From Gammaproteobacteria bacterium (GTDB lineage Bacteria; Pseudomonadota; Gammaproteobacteria; Pseudomonadales; Oleiphilaceae): a stretch of DNA of 6,016 bases. Below the pieces are notes generated by a model. The model worked only from the letters and a program-made list of their open reading frames with translations. It did not search any database and was not told where the DNA came from. Below are positions 1-5,195 of the stretch, one piece after another (position 1 is the stretch's first letter; each line of letters starts with the position of its first letter). The position numbers were made by a program, and so were the translations under genes. Location of the stretch: the NCBI GenBank assembly GCA_029268325.1, contig JAJUGC010000147.1, positions 1 to 6,016 of the forward strand, in the 5' to 3' direction.

Positions 1-422
1 ACGCCTTCAAAATGAACTGTGCCCATCGTGGGGCTATTCTCATCCGCCCCGGCCGGGCGCATGTCCCGAAAAGTCACCCGCTCCATATAGACCGGTAGCA
101 GGAGGGAAAGTCCTTCTTCATTGGGCGGGGGCACGGGTTCCCGGTCTCCATACTGGATATTGACCCGTTCCAGGGTGTAATCCAGGGCCTCGTTGGTCCG
201 AGTGGCCAGGTTGGCTATGGCGAAGAGCACATCAATCTGGTCCTGCTCCAAAAACTGCTGGCTTTCGGCCCGGTTGATGGCTTCGTTGATCAAGTCGATG
301 GCCTGGTATTCCGGCTCAATGACGCCACCGGTGATTTGGGCCATCTCCTGGGGAGACAGGGACTCTACAGCGAAGGTATGACCGCTAACCGCAAGTAATA
401 ACAGCAGAGCCAAAGGTTTCAT
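1..422 (-). CDS. exported protein of unknown function, C-terminus beyond window edge
   Basis: Read on the minus strand, an open frame runs from an ATG at 422-420 to the window edge without a stop, giving 140 complete codons; the rest of the gene lies outside the window. The first 18 residues (MKPLALLLLLAVSGHTFA) have a lysine, a leucine-rich core and a small residue before the likely cleavage point, so this is a Sec-type signal peptide and the mature protein should start near VES. Just after it comes SLSPQEMAQITGG, which resembles the short (L)xxxELxxVTGQ-type motif near the N-terminus of many exported gammaproteobacterial proteins of unknown function; that link is from memory, not a search. 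Residues about 38-80 look helical, followed by a proline-rich turn (PVPPPNEEG) and a more beta-like part. The start is supported by AGGAG seven bases upstream. It is divergent from the protease-pilin gene. No function can be assigned. Confidence 0.85.
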   Translation of the reverse strand, partial: MKPLALLLLLAVSGHTFAVESLSPQEMAQITGGVIEPEYQAIDLINEAINRAESQQFLEQDQIDVLFAIANLATRTNEALDYTLERVNIQYGDREPVPPPNEEGLSLLLPVYMERVTFRDMRPAGADENSPTMGTVHFEG

Positions 423-428
423 GGCGTG

Positions 429-433
429 CTCCT
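429..433 (-). promoter_or_regulatory. ribosome binding site of the minus-strand exported protein
   Basis: On the minus strand AGGAG lies seven bases before the ATG at 422-420. It fixes the start of the exported protein, directly in front of a good signal peptide. Confidence 0.7.
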
Positions 434-838
434 GGTTGCAGGGCACAGCTGACGCCCGGGTCAAGTGGTCGGGCTGGCAGTGGTTTGCCGGGCCCTGTTC
501 AATGACAGCCAAACAAAAAAGAGAACTTTGTCACACTTATTATTGAGATATTTGTGCCAGATTTCTAAGCTATCCCACTCGTCAGAACCGACACCGGAAA
601 ATGGGCCAGCCGGTGAGCAAAAAAGGCCTCAAAGAGCCATTGCCATTCCCTAAAGCTGAACTAATCTTTTCATGATGATCTATTGCCTTTAGGGTGCCCC
701 GTAGAGGAAAGAACTGGCGAAAGGAGCCGCCCCCCTGGTGCTCTCCCCCCGCTTTATTCCCCGTCGTCGTCCCCTATGCTGCGCCGTGACCAGCGGGCTT
801 CAGGCCCGTTCAACGGAAGATCTGGTTGTAACATCTTG

Positions 839-844
839 AAGGAG
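839..844 (+). promoter_or_regulatory. ribosome binding site of the protease-pilin gene
   Basis: AAGGAG lies seven bases before the ATG at 852. It favours that start over the in-frame ATG two codons later at 858. Confidence 0.75.
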
Positions 845-851
845 TATCTGA

Positions 852-2081
852 ATGAATATGTGTACGGGAACGCCAGCTCTGCAGTTGGACTCCCTCGTCT
901 ATAAGAAAGAGAAGGCGCTTTTCTTCCTGAGCGCGCTAATTTCAGCTCTGTTTTGGCTGGTTTTGGTGGTAGGTACGTTAGGACTGGCGCTGATTTGGCT
1001 GTTGTTTTTGTTTATAGGTTATCTGTTTGTCCAGTCCGCACTGATTGCCTGGATCAAAGGGAACGGTGTGAGGCTGAGCGAAGAACAGTTCCCGGATCTG
1101 TACCAGCGTTACGTGCAGTGCTGCCAAAAGCTGGGACTGCAGGAACAGCCCGAAGCCTACTTGATGAACAGTGATGGCATCCTGAACGCCTTCGCTACCC
1201 GGTTTTTGGGGCGCGACTTCGTGGTGCTCTTCTCCAGTATTGTTGACGCCATGGAAGACAATCCGGATGCCATCAACTTCTACATCGGCCATGAGCTGTG
1301 CCATATCCAGCGGCGGCACCTGACCCGCGGTCCCTTCCTCTGGCCGGCCAGCGTTCTGCCGCTGCTGGGAGCCGCTTACTCCCGGGCGCGGGAATACACC
1401 TGTGACCAATATGGCCGTGCCTGCTGTGACGACCCGCAATCCGCCCTGCAGGGGCTGACCGTATTGGCGGCGGGCGAGAAGCGTTGGGCAACCCTTAATA
1501 TTCCCGCTTACTTGGCCCAGACCCAGGCAACCAGTGGTTTCTGGATGTCCTTCCATGAGCTGGTGGCGGACTATCCCTGGCTGGTGAAGCGCGCGGCGCG
1601 CATTGCCGATCCCAACGCCAAGGCACCTTCCCGCAATCTTCTGGCTTGGCTGTTCGCACTATTCGTGCCCCGGATTGGAGCCGGCTCCGGTGTCGCGGGT
1701 ATGCTTGTGATGGTGGCCATTATCGGTGTGCTGGCGGCTGTCGCCCTGCCTGCCTATAAGGAGTACGTCACCAGAGCCCAGATTGCTGAAGCTTATCAAT
1801 ACGCTGACCTGGCAGCTGAGGCCGTGGCGGAATACTACTATGAGTATGACGATGTGCCGATGGATCTGGAGTCCACCAGCTTCAGCGCCTTGGTGCCGGA
1901 TTTCATCCACAGCATTGAGGTGAATCCCGGCAATGCTGTCGTACTGGTGACCATGGCATCCGGCTCCATTGCCAACCAGTCTTTTGCCCTGATTCCTTAC
2001 CTGGACGATGACGGCGTGATCCAGTGGGAATGCGCCAGCGATGACATCAATCCCAAGCTGCTGCCGGCCCAGTGCCAATAG
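852..2081 (+). CDS. M48 zinc metalloprotease fused to a C-terminal type IV pilin-like domain
   Basis: The 409-residue product has three parts. Residues about 22-67 are a hydrophobic double span, as in HtpX-like M48 proteases. Residues about 75-255 are the protease: HELCH at 147-151 gives the two zinc histidines and catalytic Glu148, and the downstream AREYTCD motif gives the third ligand, Glu181, with Asp185 in its usual place. The C-terminal part is a type IV pilin: the helix VAIIGVLAAVALPAY (288-302) followed by KEY, then an alpha-beta region ending in a two-cysteine loop (WEC at 392-394, LLPAQC at 403-408), as in the pilin D-region. Aligned to a pilin, Gly278-Ser279 is the prepilin cleavage position, Pro300 is Pro22 and Tyr302 is Tyr24, but Glu5 is Gly283. 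Topology inference: protease in the cytoplasm, pilin head in the periplasm, supported by at least five cysteines in the protease part (90, 91, 150, 184, 191, 192). Substrate unknown. A small exported protein follows 54 bp downstream. Confidence 0.92.
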   Translation: MNMCTGTPALQLDSLVYKKEKALFFLSALISALFWLVLVVGTLGLALIWLLFLFIGYLFVQSALIAWIKGNGVRLSEEQFPDLYQRYVQCCQKLGLQEQPEAYLMNSDGILNAFATRFLGRDFVVLFSSIVDAMEDNPDAINFYIGHELCHIQRRHLTRGPFLWPASVLPLLGAAYSRAREYTCDQYGRACCDDPQSALQGLTVLAAGEKRWATLNIPAYLAQTQATSGFWMSFHELVADYPWLVKRAARIADPNAKAPSRNLLAWLFALFVPRIGAGSGVAGMLVMVAIIGVLAAVALPAYKEYVTRAQIAEAYQYADLAAEAVAEYYYEYDDVPMDLESTSFSALVPDFIHSIEVNPGNAVVLVTMASGSIANQSFALIPYLDDDGVIQWECASDDINPKLLPAQCQ

Positions 2082-2125
2082 CCTGCCAACTGACAGCCAG
2101 GGGCTTGCCCTGGCTCCCGACTCAC

Positions 2126-2130
2126 GGAGA
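2126..2130 (+). promoter_or_regulatory. ribosome binding site of the small exported protein
   Basis: GGAGA lies five bases before the ATG at 2136. This start places the signal peptide exactly at the N-terminus. Confidence 0.65.
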
Positions 2131-2135
2131 AAACA

Positions 2136-2456
2136 ATGAAAATCCTTTCCGCGTTTGCGTTTCTGATGGTGCTGTCTGTATTTGCTCAAGCAGAAAGCCT
2201 GACGGCGGGTGCCTTGCAAGGCAGCTGGAAAATCGTCACGTTCAATGGGGCGCCCTATGACGACCAGGATTTCTGGGAGTTTGAAGGAAGCAAGTTCTAC
2301 CAAAAATCATCCGGGCGGCGTCTAAGCCCTGATCAGTTTTCGGTAGTGGGCAGTGTCATTGATCTGGGCTATGCCAAAATCAAGGTGCTCGAGTTTAATG
2401 GCCAGACCATGACGGCTGATATGGCCGGCTTCAAGTATCAGCTAGAAAAGCAGTAG
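2136..2456 (+). CDS. small exported lipocalin-like protein
   Basis: The product is 106 residues. Residues 1-19 (MKILSAFAFLMVLSVFAQA) form a clear Sec signal peptide with an AQA cleavage box, and there is no lipobox cysteine, so the mature protein of about 87 residues should be soluble in the periplasm or secreted. The mature part begins with LQGSWKIVTFNG, which resembles the conserved first strand (G-x-W) of lipocalin-like and META-type beta-barrel domains. It continues as alternating short strands (FWEFEGSKFYQ, FSVVGSVIDLG, AKIKVLEFNG, MTADMAGFKYQLEKQ), consistent with a small barrel that is too short for a full lipocalin. It has no cysteine once the signal peptide is removed. It starts 54 bp after the protease-pilin gene on the same strand with no terminator between, so the two are probably cotranscribed. 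Ligand and role are unknown. Confidence 0.8.
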   Translation: MKILSAFAFLMVLSVFAQAESLTAGALQGSWKIVTFNGAPYDDQDFWEFEGSKFYQKSSGRRLSPDQFSVVGSVIDLGYAKIKVLEFNGQTMTADMAGFKYQLEKQ

Positions 2457-2470
2457 CCCTTGGGCTCCTA

Positions 2471-2498
2471 GGGATGAGGGCAGCGATGTCCTCATCCC
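2471..2498 (+). terminator. probable terminator hairpin after the small exported protein
   Basis: A perfect nine-base stem (GGGATGAGG at 2471-2479, CCTCATCCC at 2490-2498) encloses a ten-base loop, 15 bases after the stop codon. The following sequence is only modestly T-rich (CTTTCTC a few bases on), so termination may be partial; the hairpin could instead protect the 3' end of the transcript. A further inverted repeat, AGCCC-TT-GGGCT, overlaps the stop codon at 2455-2466. Confidence 0.55.
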
Positions 2499-2720
2499 GC
2501 AACCTTTCTCAATAGCCTTTCCACTGAAAGCCGTCCATAGCTTCTGTTCGTCCTGGTTCTAGCGTCTCGACTGTGGCTTCGACGTCGGGTGATAGAGTTT
2601 TGATTGTTTTATAGACAGGGCTAACTTCAGGTTGTTTAGTGTCCTATGGATTTTGTGTTAGTATCTCCGCTGGTCGATTGGGGGATAATGGAGAAAGTCT
2701 CACTTTTTAATTGAAAACCA

Positions 2721-2734
2721 ATGGATTGATCCAT
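2721..2734. repeat. short inverted repeat, possible protein-binding site
   Basis: ATGGAT-TG-ATCCAT is a perfect six-base inverted repeat with a two-base spacer, about 25 bases before the candidate -35 element at 2759. Its symmetry and position would suit a dimeric DNA-binding regulator, but palindromes of this size also occur by chance. Confidence 0.3.
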
Positions 2735-2758
2735 CAAACAGGGTCACTTTCTAAATCT

Positions 2759-2787
2759 TTGTCAGCCTTGATTCTTTAGGCTTCTAT
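2759..2787 (+). promoter_or_regulatory. candidate promoter of the aminomutase gene
   Basis: TTGTCA at 2759-2764 matches the sigma-70 -35 box at five of six positions. TTCTAT at 2782-2787, 17 bp downstream, is a poor -10 (three of six). The call rests mainly on the -35 box, the correct spacing and the inverted repeat just downstream. It would leave an untranslated leader of about 170 bases. Confidence 0.25.
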
Positions 2788-2794
2788 GAAATGG

Positions 2795-2811
2795 CGATAG
2801 GCATCCTATCG
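2795..2811. repeat. 17-bp perfect inverted repeat, operator-like
   Basis: CGATAGG-CAT-CCTATCG is a seven-base perfect inverted repeat with a three-base spacer. If the candidate promoter at 2759-2787 is real, this repeat lies at about the transcription start, where a repressor would block initiation. No regulator gene is visible in the window. Confidence 0.4.
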
Positions 2812-2962
2812 GCCGCTCAAACCTCTCCCTCATTGAACCAACAGTATCATTTTCACACCAATCACTGGTGTTTTATCGCTTGTGTCGGACTTCAGGCTGG
2901 CTGCCAGCATGTGCTGTTGTGCGTGGTCCGGCAAAACAAATTGGATAAGAAGTACACGAAAG

Positions 2963-4297
2963 ATGCTAAACCCTAGTATTAATGTCCATGACATCAGTCA
3001 GACGCCTTTCGCTCACCAGCGTTTCAAGGTGTATACGGCCCGCCAGTTCGACCAGATTCCGCAATTGCAGAAGCTGCCGGAAGAACAGCGCTTTGACATG
3101 CGTGTGGTTGCCAGCGTATTGCCGTTTCGGGTCAACCAGTATGTGATCGACCAATTGATTGACTGGTCTGCGGTGCCCGATGACCCGATTTTCCAGTTGA
3201 CGTTCCCCCAGCGGGGCATGCTGGCGCCGGAGCATTTTGACCGGGTAGCCCAGGCCATGCGTGATGGTGTGGAACAGGAGCAGCTGAACCAGATCATTGC
3301 TGAAGTACGTGCTGCGCTTAACCCCCATCCCGCGGGACAAATGGAAGACAACGTGCCTCATTTGAACGGGGAGCCCATCCCGGGCCTGCAGCACAAATAT
3401 CGTGAAACGGTCCTGTATTTCCCCAGCTCTGGCCAGGTCTGCCATAGCTATTGCACCTTCTGCTTCCGGTGGGCGCAGTTTGTGGGCGACAAGGACCTGA
3501 AAATTGCGGCCAAGGAAACCAGCCAGCTACTCGACTACCTCCGTGCCCACCCGGAGGTCACTGATGTGCTGGTTACCGGCGGTGACCCTCTGGTCATGAA
3601 AACCCGTAACCTGCGTGCTTGCCTGGAGCCCTTGCTGAGCCCGGAGTTCGAGCATGTGCGGACTATCCGCATTGGCACCAAGGCCCTCACGTTCTGGCCC
3701 CAGCGGTTCGTCACCGACGAGGACGCCGATGACCTGATTGCCTTGTTCGTGGACATCCAGGCCGCCGGCAAGCACCTGGCGATCTTGAGCCACTATAACC
3801 ACTGGCGGGAGTTGGAACCGGCCATCGCCCGGGAAGCGATCAAGCGGATCCGCGCCACCGGCGCCCAGATCCGGGCCCAAGGCCCGCTGCTGGCCCATAT
3901 CAACGATGACCCCGCCGTCTGGGCGCGCCTGTGGCAGACCCAAGTCGAGCTGGGCATTATTCCCTATTACATGTTCGTCGAGCGCGACACCGGCGCCCGC
4001 CATTACTTCGAAGTTCCCTTGGTAAGGGCCTGGGAGATTTACCGCGAGGCCATGCAACAGGTTTCCGGAATTGCCCGTACCGCCCGCGGCCCCTCCATGA
4101 GCTCCCACCCCGGCAAGGTGGAAATTCAGGGTGTGACCGAAATCAACGGCGAAAAAGTGCTGGCCTTGCGTATGATCCAGGGCCGCAACCCGGACTGGGT
4201 ACAGCGCCCGTTCTTCGCCCAATATGATGAAAAGGCCACCTGGCTGAACCATCTGAAGCCCGCCTTTGGAGAAGAGAAGTTTTTCTTTGAAGAGTAG
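2963..4297 (+). CDS. KamA-family radical SAM/PLP aminomutase (lysine 2,3-aminomutase-like)
   Basis: The 444-residue product belongs to the lysine 2,3-aminomutase family, which moves an amino group from the alpha to the beta carbon using a [4Fe-4S] cluster, S-adenosylmethionine and PLP in the cytoplasm. The cluster motif is CHSYCTFC with Cys160, Cys164 and Cys167. Arg169, two residues after the last cysteine, matches the clostridial Arg134 that binds the substrate carboxylate. TGGDPL (205-210) is the SAM-binding GGD/E motif, RIGTK follows, and SSHPGK gives Lys385 as the PLP lysine (family Lys337). Asp342 in VERD matches Asp293, but the Asp330 position is Ser378. The zinc-site cysteines of the clostridial enzyme are absent. 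Beta-amino acid production, for example an osmolyte, is possible but substrate is unproven. It is longer than EpmB (about 340 residues). The start at 2963 has only a weak AAGAAG ten bases upstream; in-frame GTG 2882 and ATG 2909 would add an unlikely cysteine-rich extension. Confidence 0.88.
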   Translation: MLNPSINVHDISQTPFAHQRFKVYTARQFDQIPQLQKLPEEQRFDMRVVASVLPFRVNQYVIDQLIDWSAVPDDPIFQLTFPQRGMLAPEHFDRVAQAMRDGVEQEQLNQIIAEVRAALNPHPAGQMEDNVPHLNGEPIPGLQHKYRETVLYFPSSGQVCHSYCTFCFRWAQFVGDKDLKIAAKETSQLLDYLRAHPEVTDVLVTGGDPLVMKTRNLRACLEPLLSPEFEHVRTIRIGTKALTFWPQRFVTDEDADDLIALFVDIQAAGKHLAILSHYNHWRELEPAIAREAIKRIRATGAQIRAQGPLLAHINDDPAVWARLWQTQVELGIIPYYMFVERDTGARHYFEVPLVRAWEIYREAMQQVSGIARTARGPSMSSHPGKVEIQGVTEINGEKVLALRMIQGRNPDWVQRPFFAQYDEKATWLNHLKPAFGEEKFFFEE

Positions 4298-4326
4298 GGT
4301 GAAGAAGTAAATTAGTTAGTGTTGTT

Positions 4327-4363
4327 AAAAGGGGCAGGGTGGATTCACTCTGCCCCTTTTTTT
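4327..4363 (+). terminator. strong rho-independent terminator after the aminomutase gene
   Basis: GGGGCAG (4331-4337) pairs with CTGCCCC (4350-4356). The stem extends inward through one G-U and three Watson-Crick pairs to a four-base loop, and is followed by seven T (4357-4363). AAAA before the stem can pair with the T run, so the element may also work in the reverse direction. It lies 30 bases after the stop codon and makes the aminomutase a single-gene unit at its 3' end. Confidence 0.9.
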
Positions 4364-4426
4364 ATGGGTACCTGGTATGTGGGTGAGCCAAAATCAGATT
4401 TAATCCCCTTCCTTTAAACCCAATAC

Positions 4427-5062
4427 ATGCTTCACTTAGTAAATGAATCTACAAACAGGGCGATAAATGTCATCAGCCCGTCTAGCTACCCGTTAGGCCC
4501 AGGAGAAACCATGGATCTGCCAGCCGGAATCGAGCAGGAAATACTCGAATACCTGCACTTGGAGTATGGCGAGGATGCGAATGACCCCTCGAGTTTGAAG
4601 CTCGAAGACATTCAATATGATGGGCTATTCGATGTTGCTGGAACCCCCACGCACTACTTCAAATATGGAGAGCGGAAATGGGCAACGATTGAGCCTTTTG
4701 GTGATTCCTATGTCATTGGCATGACCACTAGAACTCCCGCCCCCATCACCAAGAAAGATCTGTACAAGTCATTGCGTATCAGCTTTCCGGATGGCACTCC
4801 GTCCTTCTACATTGATCTCGAATCCCGGGGTAATGGCTGCTTCGGATTTTCTGGTTATAGAGAGGTCACCTTGCCCAGTAACACCACCATTCGGGTTCTG
4901 GTCGAAGTGGTGTCGCACTTTTCCCCCACTGCGGTAACGATCGCGATAGAAGAAGGTGAGAGTGATGTCTACGTCCGGGGCTCAGTGGGGCTCACGCTGA
5001 GCTATAAAACGAGCAGTTGCGAAACCATATTTTTAGCGGTCGGTACGGGGCCTTGGGAGTAA
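4427..5062 (+). CDS. hypothetical protein, 211 residues, unrecognised
   Basis: An open frame of 211 residues with no signal peptide and no membrane span, so probably cytoplasmic or exported by a non-Sec route. The N-terminal part reads like a beta-strand protein (HLVNESTNRAINVISP, then YPLGPGETM), the middle is acidic (EYGEDANDPSS, about 47-57), and the C-terminal half alternates hydrophobic and polar residues as in a beta-sandwich, with two cysteines (in NGCFGF and SSCETIF) and an end at GTGPWE. I do not recognise a family. The start is uncertain. ATG 4427 is the first after an in-frame stop (4415) but lacks a ribosome binding site, while ATG 4511 has AGGAG five bases upstream and would give 183 residues. 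I prefer 4427 because the first 28 residues look protein-like. Codon choice appears less GC-biased than in the aminomutase gene, a possible sign of separate origin. No terminator follows. Confidence 0.6.
   Translation: MLHLVNESTNRAINVISPSSYPLGPGETMDLPAGIEQEILEYLHLEYGEDANDPSSLKLEDIQYDGLFDVAGTPTHYFKYGERKWATIEPFGDSYVIGMTTRTPAPITKKDLYKSLRISFPDGTPSFYIDLESRGNGCFGFSGYREVTLPSNTTIRVLVEVVSHFSPTAVTIAIEEGESDVYVRGSVGLTLSYKTSSCETIFLAVGTGPWE
4501..4505 (+). promoter_or_regulatory. ribosome binding site inside the hypothetical gene, supports an alternative start
   Basis: AGGAG lies five bases before an in-frame ATG at 4511 (codon 29). It is the only good Shine-Dalgarno sequence near the 5' end of this gene, so translation may begin at 4511, alone or as well as at 4427. 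Confidence 0.4.
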
Positions 5063-5077
5063 GTGTCTTGTAAAAGG

Positions 5078-5091
5078 GGCTGGCTGGCTGG
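5078..5091. repeat. short GGCT tandem repeat
   Basis: GGCT is repeated three and a half times in the gap between the hypothetical protein and the membrane protein. It is a minor low-complexity tract of a kind prone to slippage; no function is evident. Confidence 0.6.
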
Positions 5092-5157
5092 TTGATTGCT
5101 GCATCACCTGCTTTGATGATCGCTGCGGTCGGCCTCGCTGAGACTGACCAAACCAAG

Positions 5158-5173
5158 CCCAATCTGTATTGGG
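5158..5173. repeat. inverted repeat upstream of the membrane protein start
   Basis: CCCAAT-CTGT-ATTGGG forms a perfect six-base stem with a four-base loop, ending 22 bases before ATG 5196. It could be an mRNA leader hairpin or a protein-binding site. It overlaps the TTG at 5169, which argues against that codon as the translation start. Confidence 0.4.
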
Positions 5174-5195
5174 TGATAACAAGAACGAGACGCTA

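Larger units (their letters stand above)
423..851. other. divergent intergenic region, no supported gene
   Basis: This stretch separates two divergently transcribed genes and should hold both promoters. An AT-rich patch at about 510-575 is the likeliest place for promoter elements, but no convincing -35/-10 pair is visible there. One weak plus-strand candidate is TTGCCA at 640-645 and TAATCT at 662-667, 16 bp apart; the -10 is poor. Around 730-775 there is a C-rich tract, and at 794-808 a short hairpin (CGGGC, loop TTCAG, GCCCG) about 30 bases before the ribosome binding site of the protease-pilin gene. Two short open frames (465-653 and 683-904) have no ribosome binding site and no protein-like composition. 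I do not recognise a known riboswitch. Confidence 0.5.
2499..2962. other. non-coding region upstream of the aminomutase gene
   Basis: These 464 bases lie between the hairpin after the exported-protein gene and the aminomutase start. They are more AT-rich than the genes on either side. I see two inverted repeats (2721-2734 and 2795-2811), a weak hairpin followed by TTTT (ACACCA-ATCAC-TGGTGT, 2855-2871) and a candidate promoter at 2759-2787. The open frame at 2791-2976 has no ribosome binding site and no protein-like signal, so I do not call it. Nothing here matches a lysine riboswitch that I can recognise. Confidence 0.5.

Noticed and set aside
193..381. Plus-strand open frame in the first 400 bases
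   Set aside because: The minus-strand frame over the same DNA has a signal peptide and a good ribosome binding site; the plus-strand product is serine- and tryptophan-rich with no gene-like features.
465..904. Two short plus-strand frames upstream of the protease-pilin gene (465-653 and 683-904)
   Set aside because: Neither has a ribosome binding site or a plausible protein composition, and the second runs into the protease gene in another frame.
978..1556. Long open frame antisense to the protease domain
   Set aside because: It lies wholly inside a gene with clear motifs, has no ribosome binding site and reads as a shadow of GC-rich coding sequence; the same holds for the antisense frames at 1659-2303, 2966-3445 and 3527-4252.
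852..2081. Naming the protease-pilin gene htpX
   Set aside because: It shares the M48 fold and the double N-terminal span, but the sequence around the active site and the pilin fusion do not match HtpX, so the symbol would mislead.
2855..2874. Small hairpin followed by TTTT as a terminator
   Set aside because: The six-base stem is AT-containing and the T run is short; there is no gene just upstream for it to serve.
2882..2962. Extended start of the aminomutase at GTG 2882 or ATG 2909
   Set aside because: The extra residues (a CCCAWSG stretch and basic residues) do not look like part of an aminomutase and neither codon has a good ribosome binding site. ATG 2963 begins a sensible protein, although its own site is weak.
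2963..4297. Assignment as EpmB (elongation factor P lysine 2,3-aminomutase)
   Set aside because: The protein is about 100 residues longer than EpmB, the region after the last cluster cysteine differs (FRWAQF), and no efp or epmA gene is nearby.
5169..5195. TTG 5169 as the start of the membrane protein
   Set aside because: It lies inside a hairpin and lacks a ribosome binding site; ATG 5196 directly precedes the first membrane segment region.
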